Of a stretch of 64,000 bases of DNA, positions 33,621 to 42,260 are shown in pieces. Source of the stretch: Flavimaricola marinus (GTDB lineage Bacteria > Pseudomonadota > Alphaproteobacteria > Rhodobacterales > Rhodobacteraceae); the NCBI RefSeq assembly GCF_900184895.1, contig NZ_FXZK01000001.1, positions 1,054,001 through 1,118,000 of the forward strand, given 5' to 3'. A program made the position numbers and the translations under genes. The notes below the pieces were generated by a model. The model saw only the letters and a program-made list of their open reading frames with translations. It made no database searches and was not told the DNA's origin. The stretch's first letter is position 1, and every line of letters begins with the position of its first letter.

Positions 33621-34468
33621 GCGTCGTCTCCCTGGATCGCGGCGCGAAGAGCCGCGTGGTCGATGTCCTGCCCGGTGAATATCTCCCAGGCATCGACACC
33701 CTGCCCAAAGAACAGCTCATAGCCCGTGATGACGGTCAGTCCGGCCTTTGCGGCGTCCTGAAGGAACTGGGTGTCCACAGGTGTATAGACCGCGTCAAAG
33801 ACCCAAGTGGCGCCCTGCATCGCCTCGGCTTCGAGGGGCGAGCCTCCGATGCCGACCATTCCCAGCGGTGTGCAATTGATGATCCCGTCCGCACCGCGCG
33901 CGGCGGTAACGGCGTCGGTCAAGACCTCGATGCACGTCTCTGAGCCGAGCGATGTCAGCGCCTGCGCAAGAGCGTCCGCCTTGGCGGGATCGAGGTCGAC
34001 GCAACGAATGACCCGCGCACCCAGCCCGACGAGCCCGAAAGCGACGGCCTTGCCCACGCCGCCGGTCCCGATCAGGCAGACCACGCCGGGCGGCTCGGTG
34101 CCGCGGATCGACCGGTAGGCATGCATGAAACCGGTATAGTCCGTGTTGAAACCCTTGGGTCCGTCCTCACCAAAGACAACCGTGTTGACGGCACCGATGC
34201 CGCGGACCAACGGGTCGGTCACGGTCACTTTTGCGGTCACGACCTCCTTGTAGGGATAGGTCACGTTGATGCCGCGATAGCCCGACTTGAGGACCTGTTC
34301 GAACACCTCGTCGAACGAGCGGCCCATGTCTTTCGGGATCAGCCGGTCATAGGTCACATCCCGGCCTGTCAGCTTGCCCGCAGTCCGGTGCAGTCGCGGC
34401 GATTTCGACCGGGTGATATTGTCGCCGATCAGGCCGAGTTTGATGGTGCCGGTCGTTGCTTGGGTCAT
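33617..34468 (-). CDS. Shikimate/quinate dehydrogenase
   Basis: This 283-aa enzyme has the AroE-type substrate site GDNITRSKSPRLHR and NVTYPYKEVV with the catalytic Lys, and the NADP/NAD Rossmann motif LIGTGGVGKAVAFGL. The Asp after the beta-strand (RCVDLD) suggests NAD preference, as in catabolic YdiB/QuiB-like enzymes. It would oxidise shikimate or quinate to the 3-dehydro form for QuiC. It is fused by 4-bp overlaps to both tctA and quiC, which argues against a purely biosynthetic role. Confidence 0.9.
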   Translation of the reverse strand: MTQATTGTIKLGLIGDNITRSKSPRLHRTAGKLTGRDVTYDRLIPKDMGRSFDEVFEQVLKSGYRGINVTYPYKEVVTAKVTVTDPLVRGIGAVNTVVFGEDGPKGFNTDYTGFMHAYRSIRGTEPPGVVCLIGTGGVGKAVAFGLVGLGARVIRCVDLDPAKADALAQALTSLGSETCIEVLTDAVTAARGADGIINCTPLGMVGIGGSPLEAEAMQGATWVFDAVYTPVDTQFLQDAAKAGLTVITGYELFFGQGVDAWEIFTGQDIDHAALRAAIQGDDA

Positions 34469-35973
34469 GTCGTTGCCCTTCCAAAAAGGCGGTTCTTCAT
34501 GGCGGTCCAGAGCGGTGTCTGACTGACAAAGATCATGATCACCGACACGAAAAGAACCAGAGAGAGCGGGCTGGTGACGATCCCCTCGAAAAAGCGGCCA
34601 AGGTCTTCCCGCTCGGAAATGATCGCGCGGCGCCAGTTGTCGTCCAGCAGGCGCGACAGGATCACACCCAGAATGACAGGTCCGAGCGGATAACCATAGT
34701 GGCGCATGAAATATCCGAACACGCCAAATCCGAGCATCCAGTAGACGTCGGTGATCGAATTGTTCACCGCATAGGCGCCCACGATCGACAACAGCAGGAT
34801 CAGCGGAATGATGATCGAACGGGGCATTTCGACGATCTTGGTAAAGATCCTGATGCCTGTCAGCCCGAATATCAACATGAAGACGTTCGCCGTCAGCAGG
34901 GCTCCGACGATGAACCAGAACATGTCGGGTTGATCGATCATCAGCATCGGTCCGGGGTTCAGCCCGTGAATGAACAGCGCACCGATCATGATCGCAGTCA
35001 CCGCGTCACCGGGAATGCCAAGCGTCATCATCGGGATGAACGCCCCGCCCACGGCGGCATTGTTGGCAGTCTCGGGCGCGACAAGGCCCTCCATCGCGCC
35101 CTCGCCAAAGGGGACGTCGGGCTCCTTGGTCACGCGTTTCGCATGGTCATAGGCCATCAGCGCGGCGATGTCGCCGCCGGTTCCGGGCAAGGCGCCGATG
35201 ATCACCCCGATCGAAGAGGTCTGAAGCGACAGCGGCAGGTATTTCCGAATGGTGCCGAACGAGGGAACGATGCGGTCGATCTTCTGGCGGACCGACTTCA
35301 TGTTGACGTTCTGAAGCTGCTGCAGCGCCTCGGAGACGCCAAACATGCCGATCATCACGGCGATGAACGAGATCCCGCCCTCCATGATCTTGAAGTCGAA
35401 GGTGAAACGCTCCGCGAAGGTCAGCGGGTCGCGACCGACGGCACCGATGGCAATGCCGAAGGCACCGGCAAAGATGCCCTTGACCAGAGACCCGCTCGAC
35501 AGCGACCCGACCAGAAGGATGCCGAGCACGGCCAGCAGCATGTAGTCGCGGGGCTGAAAGGTCAGGGCGAATTCCGAAACGAAAGGCGCCGCAAGGGCCA
35601 GCACCAGAATGCCGATCAGCCCGCCGAAGAACGACATGACCGTGGTGACGCCGATGGCCTCGCCGGCCGCGCCCTTCTGCGCCATGGGATAGCCGTCCAT
35701 CGCCGTGGCGATGGCCGAGGGCGCTCCGGGTATATTGAGCAGGATCGCGGTGCGTGAACCGCCGTAGACGCCGCCCATGTAGATGCCGACCATCAGCGAA
35801 ATCGCGGGCAGCACCTCCCACGAGAAGGTAAAGGAGATCAGGATCGACACGGCCATCGTTACCGAAAGACCGGGGATCGCTCCGATATAGATGCCCGCAA
35901 AGGTGCCGACGCCTACCAACATCAAGAGCTGCGGCTGGGTAAAGACCGTCAGGATCGCAAGGAGGGTTTCCAT
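34465..35973 (-). CDS. tctA: Tripartite tricarboxylate transporter large permease (TctA)
   Basis: This 502-aa polytopic membrane protein has family segments GAIPGLSVTMAVSILISFTF, GGVYGGSRTAILLNIPGAPSA, GALPGTGGDIAALMAYDHAK and MTLGIPGDAVTAIMIGAL. It is the translocation subunit of a TTT system. The gene overlaps the shikimate dehydrogenase gene by 4 bp, so the natural substrate is probably quinate, shikimate or dehydroshikimate. Confidence 0.94.
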   Translation of the reverse strand: METLLAILTVFTQPQLLMLVGVGTFAGIYIGAIPGLSVTMAVSILISFTFSWEVLPAISLMVGIYMGGVYGGSRTAILLNIPGAPSAIATAMDGYPMAQKGAAGEAIGVTTVMSFFGGLIGILVLALAAPFVSEFALTFQPRDYMLLAVLGILLVGSLSSGSLVKGIFAGAFGIAIGAVGRDPLTFAERFTFDFKIMEGGISFIAVMIGMFGVSEALQQLQNVNMKSVRQKIDRIVPSFGTIRKYLPLSLQTSSIGVIIGALPGTGGDIAALMAYDHAKRVTKEPDVPFGEGAMEGLVAPETANNAAVGGAFIPMMTLGIPGDAVTAIMIGALFIHGLNPGPMLMIDQPDMFWFIVGALLTANVFMLIFGLTGIRIFTKIVEMPRSIIIPLILLLSIVGAYAVNNSITDVYWMLGFGVFGYFMRHYGYPLGPVILGVILSRLLDDNWRRAIISEREDLGRFFEGIVTSPLSLVLFVSVIMIFVSQTPLWTAMKNRLFGRATT

Positions 35974-35975
35974 GG

Positions 35976-36548
35976 TCAGCCCTTTCCCGAAAAGAAATTG
36001 CGGAAGATCTGGATGAACTCGGCCTCCGGCACGATGCCCGCAGGCAGCAGGACGGTGAACAGGATGCGAAACACCAGCCAGATCACCAGAAGGGACACGA
36101 ATGCCATGGTCAGCGCATGGGCCCAGCTCTTGCCGGACAAGAGCTTGAAGGCGGCGATCAGAAACAGCGCGGCGGTCGGCAGGAAACCCAAGGGTTTCAG
36201 CAGCACGCCGAACAGCACGAGAAATCCGACGAAGACGACGACCATCATCGGCAGGATGTCTTTCGACAGGGTCTCGCCCGCAACCCTGGGCAGCCTCGCG
36301 GTGCGAACCGCGACCACAAGCGCAGAGATCACCATGACCAGACTCGTCGCCATCGGGATCGAACCGGGCGATGACAGCGCCTTGAACCCGGAGATGCCGT
36401 AGGCGCTGTATAGCAGGCCAAGGCTCGCCACGGTCAGAAAGACCGCAAAGCCAAGCTCACCCGGTCTGCGCTTTTCGACGTAGCCGCCCGGCAACGCGTC
36501 CGACGTGCCGTCGTGATGGTCCATGTCGCCTCTGAATTCGGGATCCAT
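35976..36548 (-). CDS. tctB: Tripartite tricarboxylate transporter small permease (TctB)
   Basis: This 190-aa membrane protein has four predicted helices after a hydrophilic N-terminus of about 30 residues, as in TctB. ATG 36548 has a strong GGAGGAGG ribosome site. It is 2 bp upstream of tctA and separated from tctC by a terminator-like hairpin. Confidence 0.87.
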   Translation of the reverse strand: MDPEFRGDMDHHDGTSDALPGGYVEKRRPGELGFAVFLTVASLGLLYSAYGISGFKALSSPGSIPMATSLVMVISALVVAVRTARLPRVAGETLSKDILPMMVVVFVGFLVLFGVLLKPLGFLPTAALFLIAAFKLLSGKSWAHALTMAFVSLLVIWLVFRILFTVLLPAGIVPEAEFIQIFRNFFSGKG

Positions 36549-36601
36549 GATGTGCCTCCTCCCTCATGTGATATCCCGGCTCCCCACCCGGGAAAGAAAA
36601 A

Positions 36602-36632
36602 GGCGCCACCCTGCGATGGGCTGGGTGGCGCC
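36602..36632 (-). terminator. Terminator/attenuator between tctC and tctB
   Basis: GGCGCCACC (36602-36610) pairs with GGTGGCGCC (36624-36632). On the minus strand the stem is followed by TTTTTCTTT. It lies between tctC and the permease genes and is likely to give high tctC and lower tctBA expression by partial readthrough. Confidence 0.85.
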
Positions 36633-36678
36633 TTTGGTCGGGCGGCCTGGCTGGGCCACCCGTTCGATACGGCTTGGT

Positions 36679-37683
36679 CTATTCGCCCGGGCGCGCGATG
36701 CCGAACTCTTCCGGCGACGCCTGCGTCAGACCGGCGTCATCCAGAAGCCATGCTGTGCCCTGCTGCCACTTGGTCAGAAACTCGGTGGCCTCGTCACCGC
36801 TGATGTTCATCATGGTAAAGCCGCGACCGTCCATCAGGGAAACGAACTCCTCGTTTTCGGCCGCTGTCGCATAGGCCGCGGTCAGTGCCTCGACCACGTC
36901 GTCCGGCGTGCCGTTCTTGACGAAAACGCCAAAGAAGGGGCCCCAGGGCAAGTAGGTCGCATAGTTTGCGTTGGCATCGGTTGCGATCTGCACATCGGGC
37001 AAGGTGGCGTTGGGCTCGGTATCGAACACCAGTAGCGGCTTCATGTTGCCGGCACGAACGCCTTCGATCGCCGCGCCCAGAACTGCGGGCATCACGTCGA
37101 TGGCACCGCCCTGAAGGGCAGTCAGAGCGGGGCCGTCGCCGTCATAGGGAACCGCGATCACGTCGAGCTCGCCCTCGACGGTGTTCATCATCGCGGTGAT
37201 GACCGACGGCAGGCCACCGGGACCGGTGGCGCCCATCTTCAGCTCGCCCGGGTTCTCGGCGATATAGGCCAGCATCCCAGCATAATCGTCGAACGGCGCG
37301 TCGACATTGGCCACCAGCAGGGGCGTGCCGCGGGCCAGCAGGTTGATCGGTGTAAAGGCGGAATAGTCCTCGTCGCCCAGACCCATGATCTTGTAGAGCA
37401 TGGGGTTCTCGGCGCCCATCAACAGGGTATAGCCATCGGCCTCGGCATCGACGACGTAGTTCAGAGCGATCGCACCCACGGCACCGGTCATGTTCTGCAT
37501 GACGACAGTGCCGCCAAGCGCGTCTTCGGCATGAGGGGTGACCGACCGCATCACGGTGTCGGTCGAGCCGCCGGCACCCCATTGGATGATGCCTTGAATC
37601 TCCTTCGCCGGATAATCTTGCGCGGTGGCAACGGTCGCACTCAGGCCAAGCGCTACGACGGCGCCCATAAGTTTCCGAGACAT
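36679..37683 (-). CDS. tctC: TTT-family periplasmic binding protein (TctC)
   Basis: This 334-aa protein has a signal peptide (MSRKLMGAVVALGLSATVATA). The body has typical TctC segments: IQGIIQWGAGGSTDTVMRSVTPHAE, NMTGAVGAIALNYV and VDVMPA-like AIDVMPAVLGAAIEG. The start at 37683 follows a GGAGG site; a longer reading adds an unlikely leader. It is the first gene of the operon and faces a TetR regulator across a region with twin operators. Confidence 0.92.
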   Translation of the reverse strand: MSRKLMGAVVALGLSATVATAQDYPAKEIQGIIQWGAGGSTDTVMRSVTPHAEDALGGTVVMQNMTGAVGAIALNYVVDAEADGYTLLMGAENPMLYKIMGLGDEDYSAFTPINLLARGTPLLVANVDAPFDDYAGMLAYIAENPGELKMGATGPGGLPSVITAMMNTVEGELDVIAVPYDGDGPALTALQGGAIDVMPAVLGAAIEGVRAGNMKPLLVFDTEPNATLPDVQIATDANANYATYLPWGPFFGVFVKNGTPDDVVEALTAAYATAAENEEFVSLMDGRGFTMMNISGDEATEFLTKWQQGTAWLLDDAGLTQASPEEFGIARPGE

Positions 37684-37750
37684 CTCTGTCCTCCCTAGGT
37701 GTTTTTCAGCCAACGATTCGCTCCTCGCCTCGTCGGTCGCCTCTGTTTAT

Positions 37751-37794
37751 GTACCCACGGGTTAATTTGTCAAATAAAATGTACCCGTGGGTTA
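37751..37794. promoter_or_regulatory. Twin TetR-type operators and tctC promoter
   Basis: GTACCCACGGGTTA (37751-37764) and GTACCCGTGGGTTA (37781-37794) have 10-bp cores that are reverse complements of each other and lie 30 bp apart. On the minus strand TTGACA (37773-37768) and CATAAA (37751-37746), spaced 16 bp, form the tctC promoter with the first operator in its spacer. The adjacent TetR protein is the obvious ligand. Confidence 0.75.
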
Positions 37795-37844
37795 AAGTTA
37801 TGCTATCCCAAGGTCAGAATCGTGAATTATCGAAGGCAGTTACC

Positions 37845-38528
37845 ATGAATGGCAGCGCGGACAGCCCGGCCAACAGTCGCAAGACCTCGTGGAAAAAAGA
37901 CCCCGAGGCCGTCAAAGAAAACATTCTGGCCATTGCCACCGAGGAATTCGCCGCCCACGGGCTGTCCGGCGCGAACATCAACGAAATCGCGCGCAAGACC
38001 TCCACGTCAAAGCGGATGATCTACTACTACTTCGGCGACAAGGAGGGGCTCTACTGCGCTGTCCTCGAAGGCGTCTACAGCGCGTTGCGGCGCAGCGAGG
38101 ATCTGCTCGACGTGGCCGGGCTGGAACCGGTGCAGGCCCTGCGGCGGCTCGTGGAATCGACGTTCGACACCCACGCCAACGCACCGCACTTCATCCGGCT
38201 CGTGATGATCGAGAACATCCACAACGGCGACTACCTGCGGAAATCCGACATCGTGCCGAAACTGAACCGCTCGATCATCGACAAGCTCGAGGAAGTCTGC
38301 GCCCGGGGCAAGGCGATGGGTCTGTTTCGCGACGGCGCGGACGCGCTTCAGCTGCACTGGCTGATCAGCTCGTTCAGCTTCTACAACGTGTCGAACAAGG
38401 CCACCTTTTCGGCATCGTTCGGCACGTCGATCTACTCCAAGTCACAGCAATCGATCCTCAAGGCACGGACGACCGACATGATTCTGGCGGCCGTCGTGAT
38501 CGGATATGAACCAAAGTCCTGGAACTGA
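37845..38528 (+). CDS. TetR-family regulator of the tct-aroE-quiC operon
   Basis: This 227-aa protein has an N-terminal TetR helix-turn-helix (VKENILAIATEEFAAHGLSG then INEIARKTSTSKRMIYYYFGDKEGLY, residues 25-75) and a long C-terminal ligand domain. ATG 37845 is chosen since the longer frame translates operator DNA. It is divergent from tctC with two 14-bp palindromes between them. An inducer such as quinate, shikimate or protocatechuate is inferred. Confidence 0.88.
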   Translation: MNGSADSPANSRKTSWKKDPEAVKENILAIATEEFAAHGLSGANINEIARKTSTSKRMIYYYFGDKEGLYCAVLEGVYSALRRSEDLLDVAGLEPVQALRRLVESTFDTHANAPHFIRLVMIENIHNGDYLRKSDIVPKLNRSIIDKLEEVCARGKAMGLFRDGADALQLHWLISSFSFYNVSNKATFSASFGTSIYSKSQQSILKARTTDMILAAVVIGYEPKSWN

Positions 38529-38596
38529 CGCGGCCCCCGATCCGTCATGGGTCTGATGAAGATCCGTTCAAACGTTGCGGGCGACAGGTGCGGCGG

Positions 38597-39394
38597 TCAA
38601 AGCAGCTTCTTGCGCAGGGTAGAGGATATGACCTCGCCGCTGATGACGAGGGCGAGGATCGTGATCAGGACCATCGAAACCTCCTGCCACTGAAACGTGT
38701 CGATCGCGCCCTGCAGGATGATCCCGATCCCCCCCGCACCAACGAGGCCGAGGACGGTGGATTCGCGCAGGTTGATGTCCCAACGCAGGATGCTGACGGC
38801 AAAGAACGCGGGCATGACCTGCGGGACGATGCCATAGATCACCGTCTTGAACCGAGAGGCACCGCAGGCCTCCAGCGCCTCGATGGGGGCGTGGTCGATC
38901 TCCTCGATCGCCTCGCCCAGAAGCTTGCCCAGAAATCCGATGGACCGAAACATGATCGCGATGATGCCCGCGATGATACCCGGGCCAAAGATCGCCACGA
39001 ACAACAGCGCCCAGATGATCGTGTTGACCGACCGGGACGACACCAGAATGAAGCGGCCGATCCACAGGCAGGCCCTGTTCGGCGTCGTGTTCTGGGCCGA
39101 GATATAGGCCACCGGCAGCGACAGCAGGATGGCGAGCATCGTGGCGATGGTGGCGATGTTGATCGTCTGCCACGTCGCCTCGAGGATCGACGGCAGGTTG
39201 GTCGGATCGGGCGGCACCATCCGGGCAAAGAGATCCGCCAGCTGGATCGGCGCGTCCCAGACCCATTCCCAGATCACGTCGATGCTGCTCAGCGCCCAGA
39301 CCACTACGACCGTGGCGGCCAGCATCACGAGATAGCGCCGCAGCCGCTCCGCAGGGGTGAATCGCGCCCAATCTTGTGCCCTGTCGGTGGTCAT
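38597..39394 (-). CDS. phnE: Phosphonate-type ABC transporter permease (PhnE, second copy)
   Basis: This 265-aa inner-membrane permease has the PhnE/binding-protein-dependent transport signature, with the EAA-type loop EACGASRFKTVIYGIVPQVMPAFFAVS. The N-terminal helix is followed by a periplasmic segment and at least five more hydrophobic stretches. It overlaps the first phnE by 4 bp. No C-P lyase genes are in the window. Confidence 0.9.
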   Translation of the reverse strand: MTTDRAQDWARFTPAERLRRYLVMLAATVVVVWALSSIDVIWEWVWDAPIQLADLFARMVPPDPTNLPSILEATWQTINIATIATMLAILLSLPVAYISAQNTTPNRACLWIGRFILVSSRSVNTIIWALLFVAIFGPGIIAGIIAIMFRSIGFLGKLLGEAIEEIDHAPIEALEACGASRFKTVIYGIVPQVMPAFFAVSILRWDINLRESTVLGLVGAGGIGIILQGAIDTFQWQEVSMVLITILALVISGEVISSTLRKKLL

Positions 39395-40182
39395 GTCATC
39401 CGCTTTCTGATCACGCCGCTGACGGCTTCGGATATCAGGATCGCGCCGACGATCACCATGGTGATGGCAAGCGCAAAGTCATAGTCGTAGCGGCCAAAGG
39501 CATTGGCGAGCGTCGCCCCGATGCCGCCCGCGCCGACGATGCCGACCACCGCAGACGCGCGCAGATTGCTGTCGAGCTGGTAGATGCCGAGGCCGACGAG
39601 ACGGGGCATGATCTGCGGCAGGATGGCGTAGACCATGGTGCTCAGAAACGGCGCTCCGGCAGAGCGTATCGCCTCGACCTGACCGAAATCGATCTCTTCG
39701 ATCCGTTCGGCCAGCAGCTTGGCGACAAAGCCGATGGAATAGATCGTCAGGGTCAGCGCACCGGCCAGCGGGCCAAATCCCACGGCCTTTACAAAAATGA
39801 TCGCCACGATCACCGGATGGAAACTGCGCGCGAGGATAAAGATCCCGCGTCCAAGGAAATAGACCGGCTTGGGGGAGACGTTCCGCGCCGCCATGAAGGC
39901 CAGCGGCACCGACAGGATCATCCCGAGGGTGGTGGCGAGGATGGCGATCTTCAGGCTTTCCATAAAGCCCGAGATCATCAGGCCGGAGCGGTCGAAACTT
40001 GGCGGGAAAGCACCGCTGAAGATGCGCCCCGCACGCGCAAAGCCTTCGGACGTACGCTCCCAATCGATGGGCAGTGTGGCGATGGTGCCGATGACATAGG
40101 CCGCGACCGACAGAATGAATAGCCAGCGCAGGGCGGGCGACTGGATGAATGGCGGCTTGCGCCAGGTCGTCGGGGTGCTCAT
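39391..40182 (-). CDS. phnE: Phosphonate-type ABC transporter permease (PhnE, first copy)
   Basis: This 263-aa permease is paralogous to the neighbouring one. It has the coupling loop EAIRSAGAPFLSTMVYAILPQIMPRLVGLG and the C-terminal GIVGAGGIGATLANAFGRYDY. Two different PhnE subunits probably form a heterodimeric channel. It overlaps phnC and the other phnE by 4 bp each. Confidence 0.9.
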   Translation of the reverse strand: MSTPTTWRKPPFIQSPALRWLFILSVAAYVIGTIATLPIDWERTSEGFARAGRIFSGAFPPSFDRSGLMISGFMESLKIAILATTLGMILSVPLAFMAARNVSPKPVYFLGRGIFILARSFHPVIVAIIFVKAVGFGPLAGALTLTIYSIGFVAKLLAERIEEIDFGQVEAIRSAGAPFLSTMVYAILPQIMPRLVGLGIYQLDSNLRASAVVGIVGAGGIGATLANAFGRYDYDFALAITMVIVGAILISEAVSGVIRKRMT

Positions 40183-40952
40183 GCAACCGCCCCGATTTCC
40201 TGCCGGTCCTCGGACGGGGTGCCAGCATAGATTTCGTCCATCTGCGCGGCGTCCAGCGCGGCGGGCTTGTCGTCAAAGATGATGCGGCCATAGCGCATGC
40301 CGACGATGCGGTCGCTGAACTCCTTCGCTTCGGTCACGTTGTGGATGTTGATGATGACCGGCAGGTTCAGCTCGCGGGCAAGGTCGCGCAGCAGGGTCAT
40401 GATCTGCTCCGACGTCTTGGGATCCAGCGAAGCGGTCGGCTCGTCCGCAAGCAGGATTTCGGGCCGCTGCATCAGGGCGCGGACCACGCCGACGCGCTGG
40501 CGTTCGCCGCCGGAAAGCTCGTCTGCACGCTTGTCGGCATATTGCGCAATGCCGACACGTTCCATCAGCTCGAACGCACGTTCGATGTCGGCAGCGGGAT
40601 AGCGGCGGGTGATCGCCGCCCATGTCGAGATATAGCCGAGGCGACCGGACTGGACGTTCTCCATCACGCTCAGACGGTCCACCAGATTGAAGCCCTGAAA
40701 CACCATGCCGATGCGGCGGCGGGCGCGGCGCAGATCCTTGGCGGCCAGCTTGGTGATGTCCGTGCCGTTGAGGGTGATCGACCCCTCGGTCGGCTCGACA
40801 AGACGGTTCACGCAGCGCAGCAGGGTGCTCTTGCCCGCGCCAGACGAACCGATGATCGACATCAGCTGTTCTCCCTGAACCAACAGGTTCAGATCCTTCA
40901 GGACAGGCGCACCTTTGCCGTATCGCTTCACGAGATTCTTGATTTCGAGCAT
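40179..40952 (-). CDS. phnC: Phosphonate-type ABC transporter ATPase (PhnC)
   Basis: This 257-aa ATPase has Walker A GSSGAGKST, the Q-loop FQGFNLVDRLSV, the signature LSGGERQRVG and Walker B ILLADEPTASLD. The sequence and its neighbours identify PhnC. It drives import by the two PhnE permeases. Confidence 0.94.
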   Translation of the reverse strand: MLEIKNLVKRYGKGAPVLKDLNLLVQGEQLMSIIGSSGAGKSTLLRCVNRLVEPTEGSITLNGTDITKLAAKDLRRARRRIGMVFQGFNLVDRLSVMENVQSGRLGYISTWAAITRRYPAADIERAFELMERVGIAQYADKRADELSGGERQRVGVVRALMQRPEILLADEPTASLDPKTSEQIMTLLRDLARELNLPVIINIHNVTEAKEFSDRIVGMRYGRIIFDDKPAALDAAQMDEIYAGTPSEDRQEIGAVA

Positions 40953-40976
40953 GGAGCCTCTCAGGGGGTATTCGGG

Positions 40977-41002
40977 CCGCCCCGATCAAAGGATCGGGAC
41001 GG
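40977..41002 (-). promoter_or_regulatory. Intercistronic hairpin after phnD
   Basis: CCGCCCCGATC (40977-40987) pairs with GATCGGGACGG (40992-41002) with one mismatch and an AAAG loop. It lies between the phnD stop and the phnC start and lacks a T-run, so mRNA stabilisation of phnD is likely. Confidence 0.55.
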
Positions 41003-41023
41003 CGATGTCGTTGCGGTTCGGGA

Positions 41024-42007
41024 TCAGTTCGCCGCGAGACCCTGCGGCGTGTACTCGACACCGTTCGAGGCCTGGATTTCGCGGATGACGGCCCACTGGT
41101 CCTTGTAGGTGATCGGGATGAACCGGCTCACGCCTTCGAACTCGTCACCAAGGGCGGTGCCTTCGAATTCGAACGAAAAGAACGCCTGCCGGATCGTTTC
41201 GGCGAGCTCCGGATCCAGATCGTGCGCGAGTGTGAACGAGGTCGTCGGGAACGGATCGCTTTCCCAGATCTTGCGCACGTCGGCAGGGTCGTAGAGGCCG
41301 CGCTCGGCCATGCGGTCGACCACTTCCGACGCAACCGGTGCCGCGTCGTAGTCGCCCGCGACCACGCCCAGCATGGATTGGTCGTGCGAGCCGGAATAGA
41401 TCACCTCGTAATCCTCGTCGGGAACGACGCCGAGGCCCGGAAACAGGGCGCGTGGCGCCTGGTTGCCGGAGTTCGACGTGGGCGAGGTATGCGCCACGCG
41501 CCGGCCCGCCAGATCGGATACCTGCTGGATGTCGCTGTCGGCCTGGGTAAAGACCTGCAGGCGATAGCCGAATTGGCCGTCGTCCGCACCCATGATGGCA
41601 AAGGGCACCGCACCGGCAAGGTTGACGGCAAACGGCGTCGGACCGGTCGAGAACCCGGCGATGTGCAAACGGCCCGACCGCATCGCTTCGACCTCGGCGG
41701 AGTTGGATTGCACCGCGAAGAACTGGACATCCTTGCCGGTCTCGGCCTCGAGGTGGGCGATGAACGGCGCCCAGATGTCGGCGTAAACGGCCGGATCCTC
41801 GACGGGGGTATAGGCAAATACCAATGTGTTGGGATCGTTCAGCTCTGCCGGATCGGTCGGAGTATCGGCGACCATATCGCCGTTCGCATCGCAATAAAGC
41901 ACATCCAGCGCACCGCGCTCGGGACAATCCTGTGCGGCGGCGGCTGTCGCGCTTGCCAATACCACAAGGCTCGCAGCCCAGGCTGCGTTGGTCAGTCTTA
42001 TCGTCAT
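41024..42007 (-). CDS. phnD: Phosphonate-type periplasmic binding protein (PhnD)
   Basis: This 327-aa protein has a signal peptide (MTIRLTNAAWAASLVVLASATAAAA). Family features include LVFAYTPVEDPAVYADIWAPFIAHLE near the N-terminus of the mature part, FSTGPTPFAVNLAGAVPF, and the ligand-binding HTSPTSNSGNQAPRALF loop. The ligand could be a phosphonate, phosphite or another oxyanion; the loop alone does not settle it. The start at 42007 follows a GGGAG site. It is divergent from a two-component system. Confidence 0.9.
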   Translation of the reverse strand: MTIRLTNAAWAASLVVLASATAAAAQDCPERGALDVLYCDANGDMVADTPTDPAELNDPNTLVFAYTPVEDPAVYADIWAPFIAHLEAETGKDVQFFAVQSNSAEVEAMRSGRLHIAGFSTGPTPFAVNLAGAVPFAIMGADDGQFGYRLQVFTQADSDIQQVSDLAGRRVAHTSPTSNSGNQAPRALFPGLGVVPDEDYEVIYSGSHDQSMLGVVAGDYDAAPVASEVVDRMAERGLYDPADVRKIWESDPFPTTSFTLAHDLDPELAETIRQAFFSFEFEGTALGDEFEGVSRFIPITYKDQWAVIREIQASNGVEYTPQGLAAN

Positions 42008-42119
42008 GTCAGTCAGTCTCCCTAGTTGTATCGCAACTCGCGGCGGGATCCTCCAACCCGGTGCCACGGCGATCTGGCTGAGCCTACGGCCCTTCTTCGA
42101 CCCATGGCGAGGCTACCAT

Positions 42120-42161
42120 TGTTAACAGTCGGTTACAGGGAGGGGGTCTTGTGTTAACAGT
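42120..42161. promoter_or_regulatory. Direct-repeat operator between phnD and the two-component system
   Basis: The decamer TGTTAACAGT occurs at 42120-42129 and again at 42152-42161, 32 bp apart. Each copy is followed within 9-11 bp by a second GTTAC half-site. Tandem half-sites of this kind suit an OmpR-type response regulator, so the adjacent regulator probably binds here. Confidence 0.6.
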
Positions 42162-42260
42162 GTTACGGTCCGGCACGATATCGCAGGGTCAGACCTATAC
42201 CGCGCACCCGCTTTGCGCCAGATTGTCAGTCTCGGCGGTGGATCAGGGAGGGATTGCACA

